A stretch of 43,389 bases of DNA, from positions 1 through 43,389 of the IMG/VR virus record IMGVR_UViG_3300018065_000026; one strand, 5' to 3'. The stretch's first letter is position 1; each line of letters begins with the position of its first letter. Of the stretch, positions 6,031 to 15,000 are shown in pieces. The DNA comes from a virus. The notes under the pieces are model-generated. The model was not told the origin of the DNA. It worked only from the letters and a program-made list of their open reading frames with translations, and made no database searches. The position numbers and the translations under genes were made by a program.

Positions 6031-6712
6031 CGTCGTCGTCCTCCTGTGACGACAGGGCGGCATCGCTGTCCGCCAGGATTGACTTGAGATCGGGCGCTTC
6101 GAAGTCCGACCCCTTGGTCGGCTTCCCCTGCCCGTTGGGTTCCTTCGTGTCGTTGGAGCGGTGGACTTCACCCAGCGCGAGGCTGAGCGGCATGCCCCGT
6201 CTCCAGGCCACGTTGAAGATCGTGTAGACGAGGTCGGCGAGAGCGTCCAGCTGTTCGACTCGGTCCTCGGACTCCACGGCCTTGGTCAGCTCGATGTACT
6301 CCTCGCGGATCAGAGCGACGTCGAAGAAGGTCACGGCCTTCCCCTCCGGCTCCATCCCCATCCGACGGGACCAGTCGCCGATGACCTCGCCGATCACGAA
6401 GGCGGACCCGGACACCAGCTTGTGGGTACGGACCTCGTCTTCGAGCGGGTCGTCGTCGGTCTCAGCGGCCATCGCCACGTCGGAGTCGGTGAGTTGCATA
6501 TCGGCTTTCGAGAGAAGCCAGTGCTGCCGTAGGAGGCGCCGGACCGTCTGACCGGAGATACCGTAGGCCTCGCCCATGCGGGCGCAGGATCCGTAGCAGT
6601 TCCGGTAGAGGTCCAGCACTTGACGGCGCGACAGCTTCTTGAACTCGCGTGTCTTGGCGTATTGCCCAGCGAGTCCGTTGTTGCCCTTGACGGGCTTGTA
6701 CGCGCCTCCCAC
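6011..6712 (-). CDS. HTH plus MazG-like NTP pyrophosphohydrolase
   Basis: Residues 27-66 look like a helix-turn-helix (SRRQVLDLYRNC...GISGQTVRRLLRQHW). Residues 125-212 match an all-alpha MazG/HisE-type NTP pyrophosphatase: REEYIELTKAV (metal-binding glutamates), EQLDALADLVY, EVHRSNDTK and GSDFEAPDLKSIL. The family hydrolyses NTPs to NMP and pyrophosphate, and phage members may alter nucleotide pools or alarmones. The HTH fusion suggests DNA binding or a regulated enzyme. The tail is acidic (EDDDDED). The GTG start at 6712 lies 3 nt after the previous stop. Confidence 0.75.
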   Translation of the reverse strand: MGGAYKPVKGNNGLAGQYAKTREFKKLSRRQVLDLYRNCYGSCARMGEAYGISGQTVRRLLRQHWLLSKADMQLTDSDVAMAAETDDDPLEDEVRTHKLVSGSAFVIGEVIGDWSRRMGMEPEGKAVTFFDVALIREEYIELTKAVESEDRVEQLDALADLVYTIFNVAWRRGMPLSLALGEVHRSNDTKEPNGQGKPTKGSDFEAPDLKSILADSDAALSSQEDDDDEDHQA

Positions 6713-6715
6713 GGG

Positions 6716-7678
6716 TCAGCTCAGCTCCACGACCATCGTGCCGTGGTCGCCGTCCTCGCCGTCCCCGCCGTCCTCGCCGTCCTCGCCGTCCCCGCCGTTC
6801 ATGACGTTCACGACTTCGTCCATGACGTCCAGGATGTTCGTGACGTCCTCCTGGGCGGCCGCGGCCTCGTCCGCCTTCACGAACGCGTCCCACTGGGCGT
6901 CGGTCGCGCCGGCCGCCTTGAACTCCTCCTCGGTGGCCTCACGGCGCATCGAGTAGAGACCGGGCAGACCGCCCATGAGGCCGCCCATGATCCAGTACAT
7001 CTGGCCACGGGCGCGGGCGGCCCGCTGCAGGACGGGGGCCACGTAGCTCGGGCTCCCCTGCACGCTGTCGATGATGTCGGCGAGCTTGGCGTGGTGGGCC
7101 AGGATCTCCGGACGGCGCGTGTTCTCGTCGGTGCGGTGCGTCTGGCCGCGCTCCAGCTCGGCGAGGATCAGGCACAGCTGCTCGTCCCCAAGGGGGCCGT
7201 TGAGCTTGGCCACGGCCTCGACGACGCGGTCGAGCCACTCCCGCTCGTCGGCGGTCTCGGCGAGCTTGCTGAGCTGCTCGGGGGAGACGACCGGGCTGCC
7301 GTCGTCCTCGTCGGGGACCAGGCAGGCGTTGTAGACGAGGGCCATCATGGCGAACGCCGCGAGGCCGGCGGGGCCCATCGTGACGGAGGGCCAGTACTTG
7401 TCGACGAGCTGCTGGTCGTCCGCCGCGGCGATCTCGTCGGCGATGTTCTCGACCTTGACGACGTACGCCGCGATCAGGCGGCCCTCGTTGATGACGGAGG
7501 AGCTGTTGGACTGCGCGAGCGGCGGGGCGCTGCGGTAGTCCCTGGTCAGGGCCTCGGTGATGCCCTGCTCCTGGAGTCGGGCGTTCGCTTCGGTGATACC
7601 CTCGGCCTCGGCGGCGAGGCGCTCGGTCCAGTTCTTGGTGACGTCAGCGGCAGTCAGAGTGGAAGTCATCGTCTTCAT
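6716..7678 (-). CDS. hypothetical late protein with short collagen-like tail (320 aa)
   Basis: Begins MKTMTSTLTAADVTKNW, mostly helical with Ala/Glu-rich segments, and has hydrophobic stretches near AFAMMALVYNACLV and MYWIMGGLMGGLPGLYSM. Near the C-terminus it has exact Gly-X-Y triplets (GGD GED GED GGD GED GDH). It follows the terminase module and may be a virion-associated or oligomeric protein; no family recognised. A second ATG at 7669 is an alternative start. It overlaps the upstream gene by 35 nt. Confidence 0.6.
   Translation of the reverse strand: MKTMTSTLTAADVTKNWTERLAAEAEGITEANARLQEQGITEALTRDYRSAPPLAQSNSSSVINEGRLIAAYVVKVENIADEIAAADDQQLVDKYWPSVTMGPAGLAAFAMMALVYNACLVPDEDDGSPVVSPEQLSKLAETADEREWLDRVVEAVAKLNGPLGDEQLCLILAELERGQTHRTDENTRRPEILAHHAKLADIIDSVQGSPSYVAPVLQRAARARGQMYWIMGGLMGGLPGLYSMRREATEEEFKAAGATDAQWDAFVKADEAAAAQEDVTNILDVMDEVVNVMNGGDGEDGEDGGDGEDGDHGTMVVELS
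6743..6797. repeat. short tandem repeat coding for Gly-X-Y triplets
   Basis: About six units of a 9-bp element close to CCGTCCTCG (alternating with CCGTCCCCG) occur in tandem inside the 6716-7678 gene. The repeats encode the acidic collagen-like run. Such repeats are prone to length change. Confidence 0.6.
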
Positions 7679-8021
7679 TGGAAGAGGGGTTCTTGTGATG
7701 CGGCCCCAGCGGCGGGGCCGACAGGTGGGCACGGTAGTAGTCCATGAGACCCCTGTCAAGCCGCTCTTCCAGATTCCTCCGAAAATCCCTCAACGTCTCC
7801 CCTCGCGGGGGCTTGCAGTCCATCAACGACACGAGAACGTGATCCTCGTTGTCCAGGGAGAAGTGCTCCCGGACGGACACTCCGAAGCGCCCAGGCACCT
7901 CGGTCTTCTCGACGTACAGCTCCATGAGGATCGAGCCGCCGAACGGGTTCTCGCGGACGAGGTACATCTCAAGAGCGCCAACGGCGACGACGTCGGCGAG
8001 GGGGGACGTTTCCGAAGACAC
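7644..8021 (-). CDS. hypothetical protein after terminase (125 aa)
   Basis: The GTG start at 8021 is supported by AAGGAG 9 nt upstream. The gene overlaps the end of the terminase gene by 53 nt and the next gene by 35 nt. It is a mixed alpha/beta protein (GALEMYLVRENPFGG, SILMELYVEKTEVPG, HVLVSLMDCKPPRG) with an acidic tail. No membrane segment or known motif. Its position is where T7 has gene 19.5-type small genes, but I see no similarity to them. Confidence 0.55.
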   Translation of the reverse strand: MSSETSPLADVVAVGALEMYLVRENPFGGSILMELYVEKTEVPGRFGVSVREHFSLDNEDHVLVSLMDCKPPRGETLRDFRRNLEERLDRGLMDYYRAHLSAPPLGPHHKNPSSNEDDDFHSDCR

Positions 8022-9735
8022 GAGACTTGGCTCCTTTGAAGCGGACTGGGTTGGGCGCGTGACCCGGTCGAGTCCAGGTCATGTCGCGGATCTGCTGCTC
8101 CATCTCCTCACGCTGGGCCTGCTGTTCGACAAGCTGCGAGTCGATCTGGAACGAGTCGGTGAAGTACTGCGCCGCCATGGCCAACGCGTCGACCTTGTCG
8201 TCGTGCTTGAGGACACCCCGCTCGTGCGTGATACGGCTGACCTGCATCATCGCACGGTAGTAGCGCGTCGACTCCGTGTTGTTCTTCCGGTAGTCCCGCT
8301 CGGGGATGTCGCGGTTGATCACCACGCGGTGCTGCCGCATCAGCGGTTCGAGGTTCGAGATGATCCTCTGTTCCTTCTGACCGGTTGAGCGGAGCCCCTC
8401 GACGTAGATCTGGCTACGCGAGTCGCGGATGTGCTTGGCGAGGACGGAGTTGAACATACCCGAGGCGTAGTTCTCCTCGGCGACGATCTTCGAGATGCCC
8501 CAGCGCTTGCAGCACTGGATGATCTGGTCGAGCGTGTCGTCGCCGTAGCCGTCCGTGTTGCCGTCGATCTCGAAGACGCACAGGTAGCCGTTGACCCAGC
8601 CCACGGCCGCCCAGGCGGTCTCGTCCTTACCGGAGCCCGATGGGTCGACGACGAGGGCCTTGTCGACGTAGGGCGCCGTCTTGACGCTGTCCAGGTTCGA
8701 CGGGTTGTAGAAGTGGTCACCATGCCGGCCGACGTTGAAGCGTTCCAGCTCTTCGTCGCGGAACTGCGGGTTCGACGAGTAGATCAGGTGGGCCGGGCCT
8801 TCGGACCCGTCGAGGTCCATGACCATGAAGTCCCGGAGCTTGAGCGGGTAGCGGTCCTCGTCGGCCACCCGAACGTCGAGCATGTACTGCATCAAGAACC
8901 CCATGGGGTCCTTGGCGCGCTTGTCCTCGAAGAACTCGGTGCTGTGGCGCGTGGGGTCCGTCGTCTGCCCTTCGAGTGACGGGTCCTCGTCGAGGTCCTT
9001 CCGCAGCCAGGGATGCAGCCTGTACCGGTAGTACTCATCCTCCGGGTTCGGGTAGAGCGCCGGCCAGAGGTACATCGTGTACCCGTACTCCTCGACCAAC
9101 CAGGGGTAGATCGAGTCCTCGGAGTGCATCGTACCGAGGACGAGGGACTTGTTCAGGCCCTCGGGGCGGAGGAGTCGTTCGAACTCGCGAACACGGTGGC
9201 GCAGCTTCTCCCGCATGTGGGGAGTGTCGCAGGTGTTCGGGACCTCGATGTCGTCCAGCAGCTGGCGGTCAGAGCGCTGACCGGTCATGGTGCCCATCAC
9301 ACCGATGGACAGGAGGCTGTTGGACTGTTCGTTGTTGACGCCGAAGAGGTCGAAGGCGTTGCTCTTGGCACGCTTGGACTTCGAGGGCTTGAGGTGGGCG
9401 CACTCCGGCATCTGCTCCAGCAGCTGGAACGTCTGGAATGCGTACTGGTCAGCCTTCGTTCCGGAGCCCGAAGCGACCGTCACGAGCGTGTTCGGGTTCT
9501 TGAGCCACTCGTAGACGTTGATCGCGGGACCCGTCGTGGACTTGCCTGCGCCGCGGAAGCAGCAGCAGACGACCCTGTTCGACGGCGACTGGGTCCCCGC
9601 CCACATCACGCCGCGCTGGACGCGAGTGGGGGGACCGAAGGTGCCGTTGCTGAGGGTGTCCCAGACGAGGTTGTGGACCTGCTCCGGAGTGAGGTCCTCC
9701 GGGCGCAGGACCGGCAACCTGCGCGGGCCGTCCAT
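7969..9735 (-). CDS. 19: terminase large subunit (T7 gp19-like)
   Basis: 588 residues, close to T7 gp19 (586). The ATPase domain has a Walker A at about residues 61-67 (RGAGKST) and an acidic Walker B-like LLDDIEV. The C-terminal RNase H-fold nuclease shows ALVVDPSGSG, KIVAEENYASG and HDDKVDALA, which supply the acidic metal ligands. It docks on the portal, drives DNA into the prohead and cuts the concatemer. It starts with a TGATG overlap after the 83-aa gene. Intact, with all key motifs. Confidence 0.95.
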   Translation of the reverse strand: MDGPRRLPVLRPEDLTPEQVHNLVWDTLSNGTFGPPTRVQRGVMWAGTQSPSNRVVCCCFRGAGKSTTGPAINVYEWLKNPNTLVTVASGSGTKADQYAFQTFQLLEQMPECAHLKPSKSKRAKSNAFDLFGVNNEQSNSLLSIGVMGTMTGQRSDRQLLDDIEVPNTCDTPHMREKLRHRVREFERLLRPEGLNKSLVLGTMHSEDSIYPWLVEEYGYTMYLWPALYPNPEDEYYRYRLHPWLRKDLDEDPSLEGQTTDPTRHSTEFFEDKRAKDPMGFLMQYMLDVRVADEDRYPLKLRDFMVMDLDGSEGPAHLIYSSNPQFRDEELERFNVGRHGDHFYNPSNLDSVKTAPYVDKALVVDPSGSGKDETAWAAVGWVNGYLCVFEIDGNTDGYGDDTLDQIIQCCKRWGISKIVAEENYASGMFNSVLAKHIRDSRSQIYVEGLRSTGQKEQRIISNLEPLMRQHRVVINRDIPERDYRKNNTESTRYYRAMMQVSRITHERGVLKHDDKVDALAMAAQYFTDSFQIDSQLVEQQAQREEMEQQIRDMTWTRPGHAPNPVRFKGAKSRVFGNVPPRRRRRRWRS

Positions 9736-9986
9736 CAGTTGTCGAAGAGGGACTGCTCGTCGGTCACAACGTCTTCGGAGACTTGCGCCTCCTCCACCGT
9801 GGCCTCCATCGCTGCCAGTTCGTCGTCGGTCGGGGGGCGTTTGTCTTCGTTGCGTTCGTCGAGAACTTCGGCGACGGCCTCCTTGATGACGTCCTTGATC
9901 GCTTGACGGAAGCCACCGTCACGAGGGGTCTTGCCCGCCCGGTTCAGGTGTACCGAGATCTGCCGCAGTGCCGTGGAGAGTTGCAT
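9735..9986 (-). CDS. small acidic protein between terminase subunits (83 aa)
   Basis: Starts MQLSTALRQISVHLNRAGK, then amphipathic helix (AIKDVIKEAVAEVLDERNED) and an acidic tail ending SLFDN. It overlaps the small terminase gene by 68 nt and the large terminase start by TGATG. It may be a packaging accessory protein; no family recognised. The start is less certain because no ribosome binding site is evident. Confidence 0.55.
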   Translation of the reverse strand: MQLSTALRQISVHLNRAGKTPRDGGFRQAIKDVIKEAVAEVLDERNEDKRPPTDDELAAMEATVEEAQVSEDVVTDEQSLFDN

Positions 9987-10365
9987 CCAGGAAGTAGGGG
10001 TCGTTCGGGTCGTAGTCAGGCCTGTTGGCGTTGGCGATCTTCGCGCGGTCGCTGGACAGGGCTTGCGTGACCTGAGTGGTTGAGGTGTGGAAGCGGAGGT
10101 CGCCCTTGAGGAAGCGACGAGCGACCTCCAGAGCCCCGACAGGAGCGTCGGTACTCTCGGCGGCCCATCCGCAGTAATCGGCGATCAGATCCTGGAGCCG
10201 GTCGACAAGCGGTTGAAGCTCGTCATCCACCGTCAGACCGGTTTGCTCCAGGAATCGGATCGCACTGGTTGCGAGTTGCGGCGAGAGCTTCTGGCGTGCT
10301 TCGTGGGTTTCAGCTGCGGAGAGCCGCTCGATGTAGTTGTTGGCCAGAAGAATCTCGTCGCGCAT
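9919..10365 (-). CDS. 18: terminase small subunit (T7 gp18-like)
   Basis: 148 residues. LSPQLATSAIRFLEQTGLTV and the following ELQPLVDRL resemble the T7 gp18 segment around RRSPQLYNAINKLLDRHKF by eye. This subunit recognises the phage DNA and assists the large terminase. It sits just before the large subunit, as in T7, and after the fibre gene with a TGATG overlap. The C-terminus (NRPDYDPNDPYFLDATLHG) is longer than in T7. Confidence 0.65.
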   Translation of the reverse strand: MRDEILLANNYIERLSAAETHEARQKLSPQLATSAIRFLEQTGLTVDDELQPLVDRLQDLIADYCGWAAESTDAPVGALEVARRFLKGDLRFHTSTTQVTQALSSDRAKIANANRPDYDPNDPYFLDATLHGTAADLGTPEPGGQDPS

Positions 10366-12089
10366 CACAGGAGTTCGAGAACGAGGTCCATCCAGGCGCC
10401 CCGCGGGGTGAAGCCCAGATCGAGGACGCCGAAGGAGGCCTCAGCGTGCGACAGAGCATCGCGGTAGACCGCTCCCTGGTCCTGGATGTAGGAGTCCTGG
10501 AGAGCGACGTAGTCCGGGTGCGTGTCGTTGGAAGCCGCCTCGACGTTGAGGCGGGAGAAGCGGGCGACCGACCGACGCTTGTACTTGATGCCCGCGGCTT
10601 CGATGCCAGCCTTCATGGCCTCCTTGAAGAGGTAGCCCTGGACGCCAGCACGGAGACCGACCGGGGTCAGTCCGACGAGGTTCGGCTCCGTCACGGAAGC
10701 CGCTCCTGAGCGGATGGCGATCTTCGTCGCGGACGAGCCGTCCGAGTTGTCGACCGAGATGTAGTACGGGATGTTCGCGATCAGCGTCCGGTGCTGGGCC
10801 GCAGACAGGGTCGGGCCGGCGCTGGACAGCGCGAGGAGACCGGCGGTCGTGAGGCCGCAGGAGCGGACCACAGAGATCAGCTCGGACCACGGCGTGATCC
10901 CGGTGACGTAGTCGCCCTCGTTCGCCTTGGTGTTGGCGGCGGAGTAGTTCGTCGAGGCAGCGGAGCTGAAATCCTCGGCCGCGAACGGGACACGCGCGGA
11001 GTCTTCCACGATCGAGAAGTCCAGGTCGGGCTGCCGTCCGCCGACGAAGTTCGGGAACACGCTCTGCAGCGTGGACGGGAACGAAGCGCTGCCGACCGGC
11101 TCGCGCGTGGTGCCGTAGGCCAGGAGGAAGCACGAGAACGCCGCGTCGAAGTCGCCCCAGAGCATGATCGCCTCGGGATCGAAGCCGTACGTATCCGCGT
11201 TGGCGCGAGCCCACTGGATGGCGTAGGCGTTCTGCACGCAGGCGTCGAAGCCCGCGGGGTCGGTGCCGCTGGCGGGGACGACGTTCGGCGTGCCCAGCTC
11301 CTGCGCTGATCCGGCCGGCGTGTTCATGATCACCGTCAGGCCTTGGATCACGTCGTCGCGGGCGCCGCTCAGGACGGTCGAGTTGACGCCACAGCTGTCC
11401 AGCGTCAGCACGGCCCAGCCGCGCTTGAGCGCCTCGTAGACCATGCTGTCCGGGCCCGAGGCCCGTTGGTCGTCCGGTACGTCCTCGGCGGCGGTGCCGC
11501 TGACCGGTCCGATCTTGTTGTAGGCGTTGCCCAGTCCGGGCTGCCCCACGCGGTAGATCAGGACCGGCATGCCGTTGTTCTGCGTCCGGGCCGGGACTGC
11601 CGGAAGGAACAGCCGGTTGTTGTTGATGTCGCCGCTGAGCGAGCCCGTGAAGGGCACCGACGGGTAGATGTCGACAGCCCCGTCGACCCAGGCCATCCCG
11701 GCCTGGTCGGCCGTGCCGCCGTCGAAGTCGACGATGCGGTAGCGCATCTCCTCGTAGCGGCCGTTGGCGATGGTGCTGCTCACCGGCGTGCCGGCGTTGT
11801 CCATCGTCAGCGTGGCCACCGACGTCCAGGCCTCGGTCGGGTTGTCGCGTCCCTCGATCTCGACGTCGAAGGTCCGGGCGCCCGAGGAGTTCAGCATCGG
11901 CCAGGAGCCGGCGCGGAGTTCCAGGTGGACGTCCTTACGCGTCCCGTCCGGGTTGCGAGCGCCGCCGGTGCGGCAGATCTCGACGGCGCCCGTGCCGAAG
12001 CGGAAGCCGCTGGTCGGGGTGAACGGGGTGAAGCGGGCGAGGTAGCGGCGCGGGTTGCGCTCTTGGTTCAGGTTCTTGGTGAACTGCAT
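10365..12089 (-). CDS. tail fibre/spike-like protein with alpha/beta-hydrolase-like region
   Basis: 574 residues in the T7 gene 17 position, between gp16-like and terminase genes. The N-terminus (residues 1-30) is basic and strand-rich and probably attaches to the tail. Residues ~172-340 follow the order of an alpha/beta hydrolase: MPVLIYRVGQPG, a strand AVLTLDSCGVN, then NAYAIQWARANADTYGFDP and an elbow-like IMLWGDFDAAFS. The canonical GxSxG serine is not present there, so activity is doubtful. It is likely the receptor-binding protein, perhaps derived from an esterase. Confidence 0.6.
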   Translation of the reverse strand: MQFTKNLNQERNPRRYLARFTPFTPTSGFRFGTGAVEICRTGGARNPDGTRKDVHLELRAGSWPMLNSSGARTFDVEIEGRDNPTEAWTSVATLTMDNAGTPVSSTIANGRYEEMRYRIVDFDGGTADQAGMAWVDGAVDIYPSVPFTGSLSGDINNNRLFLPAVPARTQNNGMPVLIYRVGQPGLGNAYNKIGPVSGTAAEDVPDDQRASGPDSMVYEALKRGWAVLTLDSCGVNSTVLSGARDDVIQGLTVIMNTPAGSAQELGTPNVVPASGTDPAGFDACVQNAYAIQWARANADTYGFDPEAIMLWGDFDAAFSCFLLAYGTTREPVGSASFPSTLQSVFPNFVGGRQPDLDFSIVEDSARVPFAAEDFSSAASTNYSAANTKANEGDYVTGITPWSELISVVRSCGLTTAGLLALSSAGPTLSAAQHRTLIANIPYYISVDNSDGSSATKIAIRSGAASVTEPNLVGLTPVGLRAGVQGYLFKEAMKAGIEAAGIKYKRRSVARFSRLNVEAASNDTHPDYVALQDSYIQDQGAVYRDALSHAEASFGVLDLGFTPRGAWMDLVLELL

Positions 12090-12092
12090 GGA

Positions 12093-15000
12093 TCAGAGGA
12101 CGGGAACGCCGCTGCGTGCGAGGGTCCGTCGGTTCTGGACGTCACGCACAGCCTGCGCGAGATCCGGGGTTTCTTGAAGGGTTTGGCGCCAGGCAACACG
12201 TTGGTAGTACCGAATCACACGATTCAGCGCATCGCGGCGTGGCGACTCGACATCGAACGTCGAGATTGGCGTCATCTCCCGATACGCAGGATCGTTGATG
12301 AGCGCAGTCAGCGCTTCGCGGAGGTTCTGTCCGTCGACACGGACTTTCCCCGCAAGCTCCATCCACCGGTCGTACGCGGTGGTGTTTCCAGAAGGGACCT
12401 CGTGGAGGTCGATGCCGTTCCGCATGGGGCGCGGAGGGCGGAAGCCGTGACCGAGCAGGGCCATCTCCTCGAAGATGGTGTCGTCGGTGACGGTCGAGTA
12501 GTCGATCGGGAGGAAGCCCTTGAAGAACCCCTCGATGCGCGACTCGTAGCGCTTGATCGGCTCGCCCAGGATGTTCCGCCGCGGCGGGAGCGTCTGGCTG
12601 AGGCCGGGCGTCCGGTCGTAGATCTTGTCGAGGACGTCGCGAACTTCGCGGAAGGCCGGGTCCTCGTCGTAGATCGGAGCGGTGAGGTCGCGTACGGACT
12701 TCACGGCGCCCGGCACGACGAAGGTCGCCGCCAGCGTCTGCGCCAGCTTGCCACCACCCTGCTCGGGGTCGTTGAGGACGTCGACCACGGTCGAGAATCC
12801 TTGCAGGTACGTCTTGTCCTGCATCTGGCGGGCGATGGCCGCGATCATCCCGTGGGCCGCGGTGTCCCACGTACCCGACTCCGGGTCGTCGTCGTACTTG
12901 CCGAACTCGTAGACGTCGGCCGCGACGCCGAGCATCGTGGCGAACGGGTCGAAGCGGGCGTACGAGATGTACGTGTCTCCGAAGCGGATCGAGTACGGCT
13001 GCCAGCCGGCGCGGAGGAGGGTCTTACGACGGTCGGGATCCGCGGGACCGCCACCGGTGAGGTGGCCCGAAGCAGCGAGCCCAATGAGAGAACTTCCCAT
13101 GAGTAGCGCGGCAGAGAACTTCCCTACCTCTTGCGCCACCAGTGCCGGGTTGTTGCTGGTCAGGTTGCGGATCATGCCGTCCTGGATCTCACGGATCGTC
13201 GTCCCTTCCTGGAACTGGCGCTTGACCGCCTCCGGCATCCGGCGGTTCTTGATCACCTTCTCGAACGACGGGATGATCTCGACCATCATCGCGGCCCCAC
13301 GGCGGAGCTGCTTGATCGGGGCGCCGACCATCGTGCGATCGAGGCCGGAGAACAGGAGGTTCGCGGGCGTCCGGACGAACGGGAAGATGAGACGCAGGCC
13401 GGGGTGGTCGATCGTGGCCTGCTGCATCTTGGCCGCCAGGCCTTCGAGACCAGGGGCGTCTGACCGCAAGTTGTGCGTCCAGGTGCCCATCTCGGCGTAG
13501 TTCAACGCCCGCTGGACGACGGGACCGATCTCGGGCCGCTCTCGGAAGGTCTTCTCGACCGCCCGCTGCAGCACGCCCTTGAGGAGCTTCTCGTCCTGGA
13601 GGACGACCGACTCCGGGTTCCGCTCTCGGATCTTGGCGATGACGTCCTGCTGGATGCCCTTGACCGTGGTCGCGTGTCCGCCGGAGAGCGTCCGCTTCAC
13701 GTAGGAGTCGGCGTAGTCGACGATCTCCTTACCGGACAGCTTCTCGCCGGCCGCGTTGACGCGCCCCCGAGCGATGCCAGCGGCGTCGGCGTAGACCGAG
13801 GAGCGGTAGCCGATGTTCTTCCAGAACTCGTCCGTCGCGAGCAGCGTGTTGCCGGGCAGCTTGAGGATCCGCTTCATGGCGTTCTGCGCCATCGTCATAC
13901 CGGCGGGGATGCCACGGCTGCCTCCTTCCTTGAGTTCGCCGGCGAGGTCCTTGAGCACCTGGGCGTCGTCGACCGAGGCCGACGGGTTGAGCCGCTGGCG
14001 GCCCGTAGTCATCGTGTGCTTGAACGCGCCCCACGACTCCAAGAACGCACGGTTCATCCCGTGGATCTGGTCGACCGCGTGCATGAACCCGGCCTTCGAG
14101 TTCGCCGCGAGACGCTGGCCACGAGCCGCCGTGTCGGCGTTCTTCGTGACGGCGCCGGCGACGCGGACACCCGCGCTGAGCGTTCCCATGACCGCGGACC
14201 CGAGCATGCGTTCCATCGGGAGGTAGCCCGTCATGAGAGCGCCGGAGATCGCGTTGACGGACGCCGTGGCCGGGCTCGACAGCAGGGCGAAGTAGTAGTA
14301 GTCCAGCGCGGCGCCGAAGAACCCAGTCTTCTGGTGCTGCTCCAGGATGCGGTTCATCCGCGCCATGCGGACGAACTGGTCCTCATCGGTGTTGGCCGCG
14401 AGGCTACGGAGCATCTTGACCATCCGCTTGAGCGACTGCGCCCCACCCATCTCGTCCACGAGGCGGCGGAGTTCGTCGTTCTTGCGTTCGGCATCGACGA
14501 GCGTCGAGAGGGCGCGGGTCTCTTCCTGCGGGATGAGGCCTTCGGAGTCGAGCAGGCCCGAGTCCTCCACGTCGCCCTGGGCCTCGCGAGCTTGCTTCGC
14601 CTGGCGCCCAGCGGAGGTACGGCCGAAGTCCGGCTCGATGGCCTGCTGCTGGCCAATCGGCGTCTGCGTAGGATCGAACTCCTGAGCGCCGTACCGCTGG
14701 CTCTGCAGCAGGCGGCCCGACTCGCGCTTGACGCCCTTCACGGCGGCAGCGAGGTCGCTCAGACGCTCGTAGTCCATGGCCAGGTCGACCAGCTCCTTGT
14801 CGGACATCATGTCCGGGTTGAGCTTGAGCACCTTCTCACGGAGGTTCCGGAAGCCGGTGAACATCGTGTCCGCCGCAGCGGCGAGGACGACCCGACCGTC
14901 GGCGAGGTTCTCGGCCTCGATCCCCAGGCGCTTGATCAGGTTGGTCTGCATCTTGACCACGTCGCTGCCGCTCAGGTCGAGCATCTGCGCGAGCTTCTCG

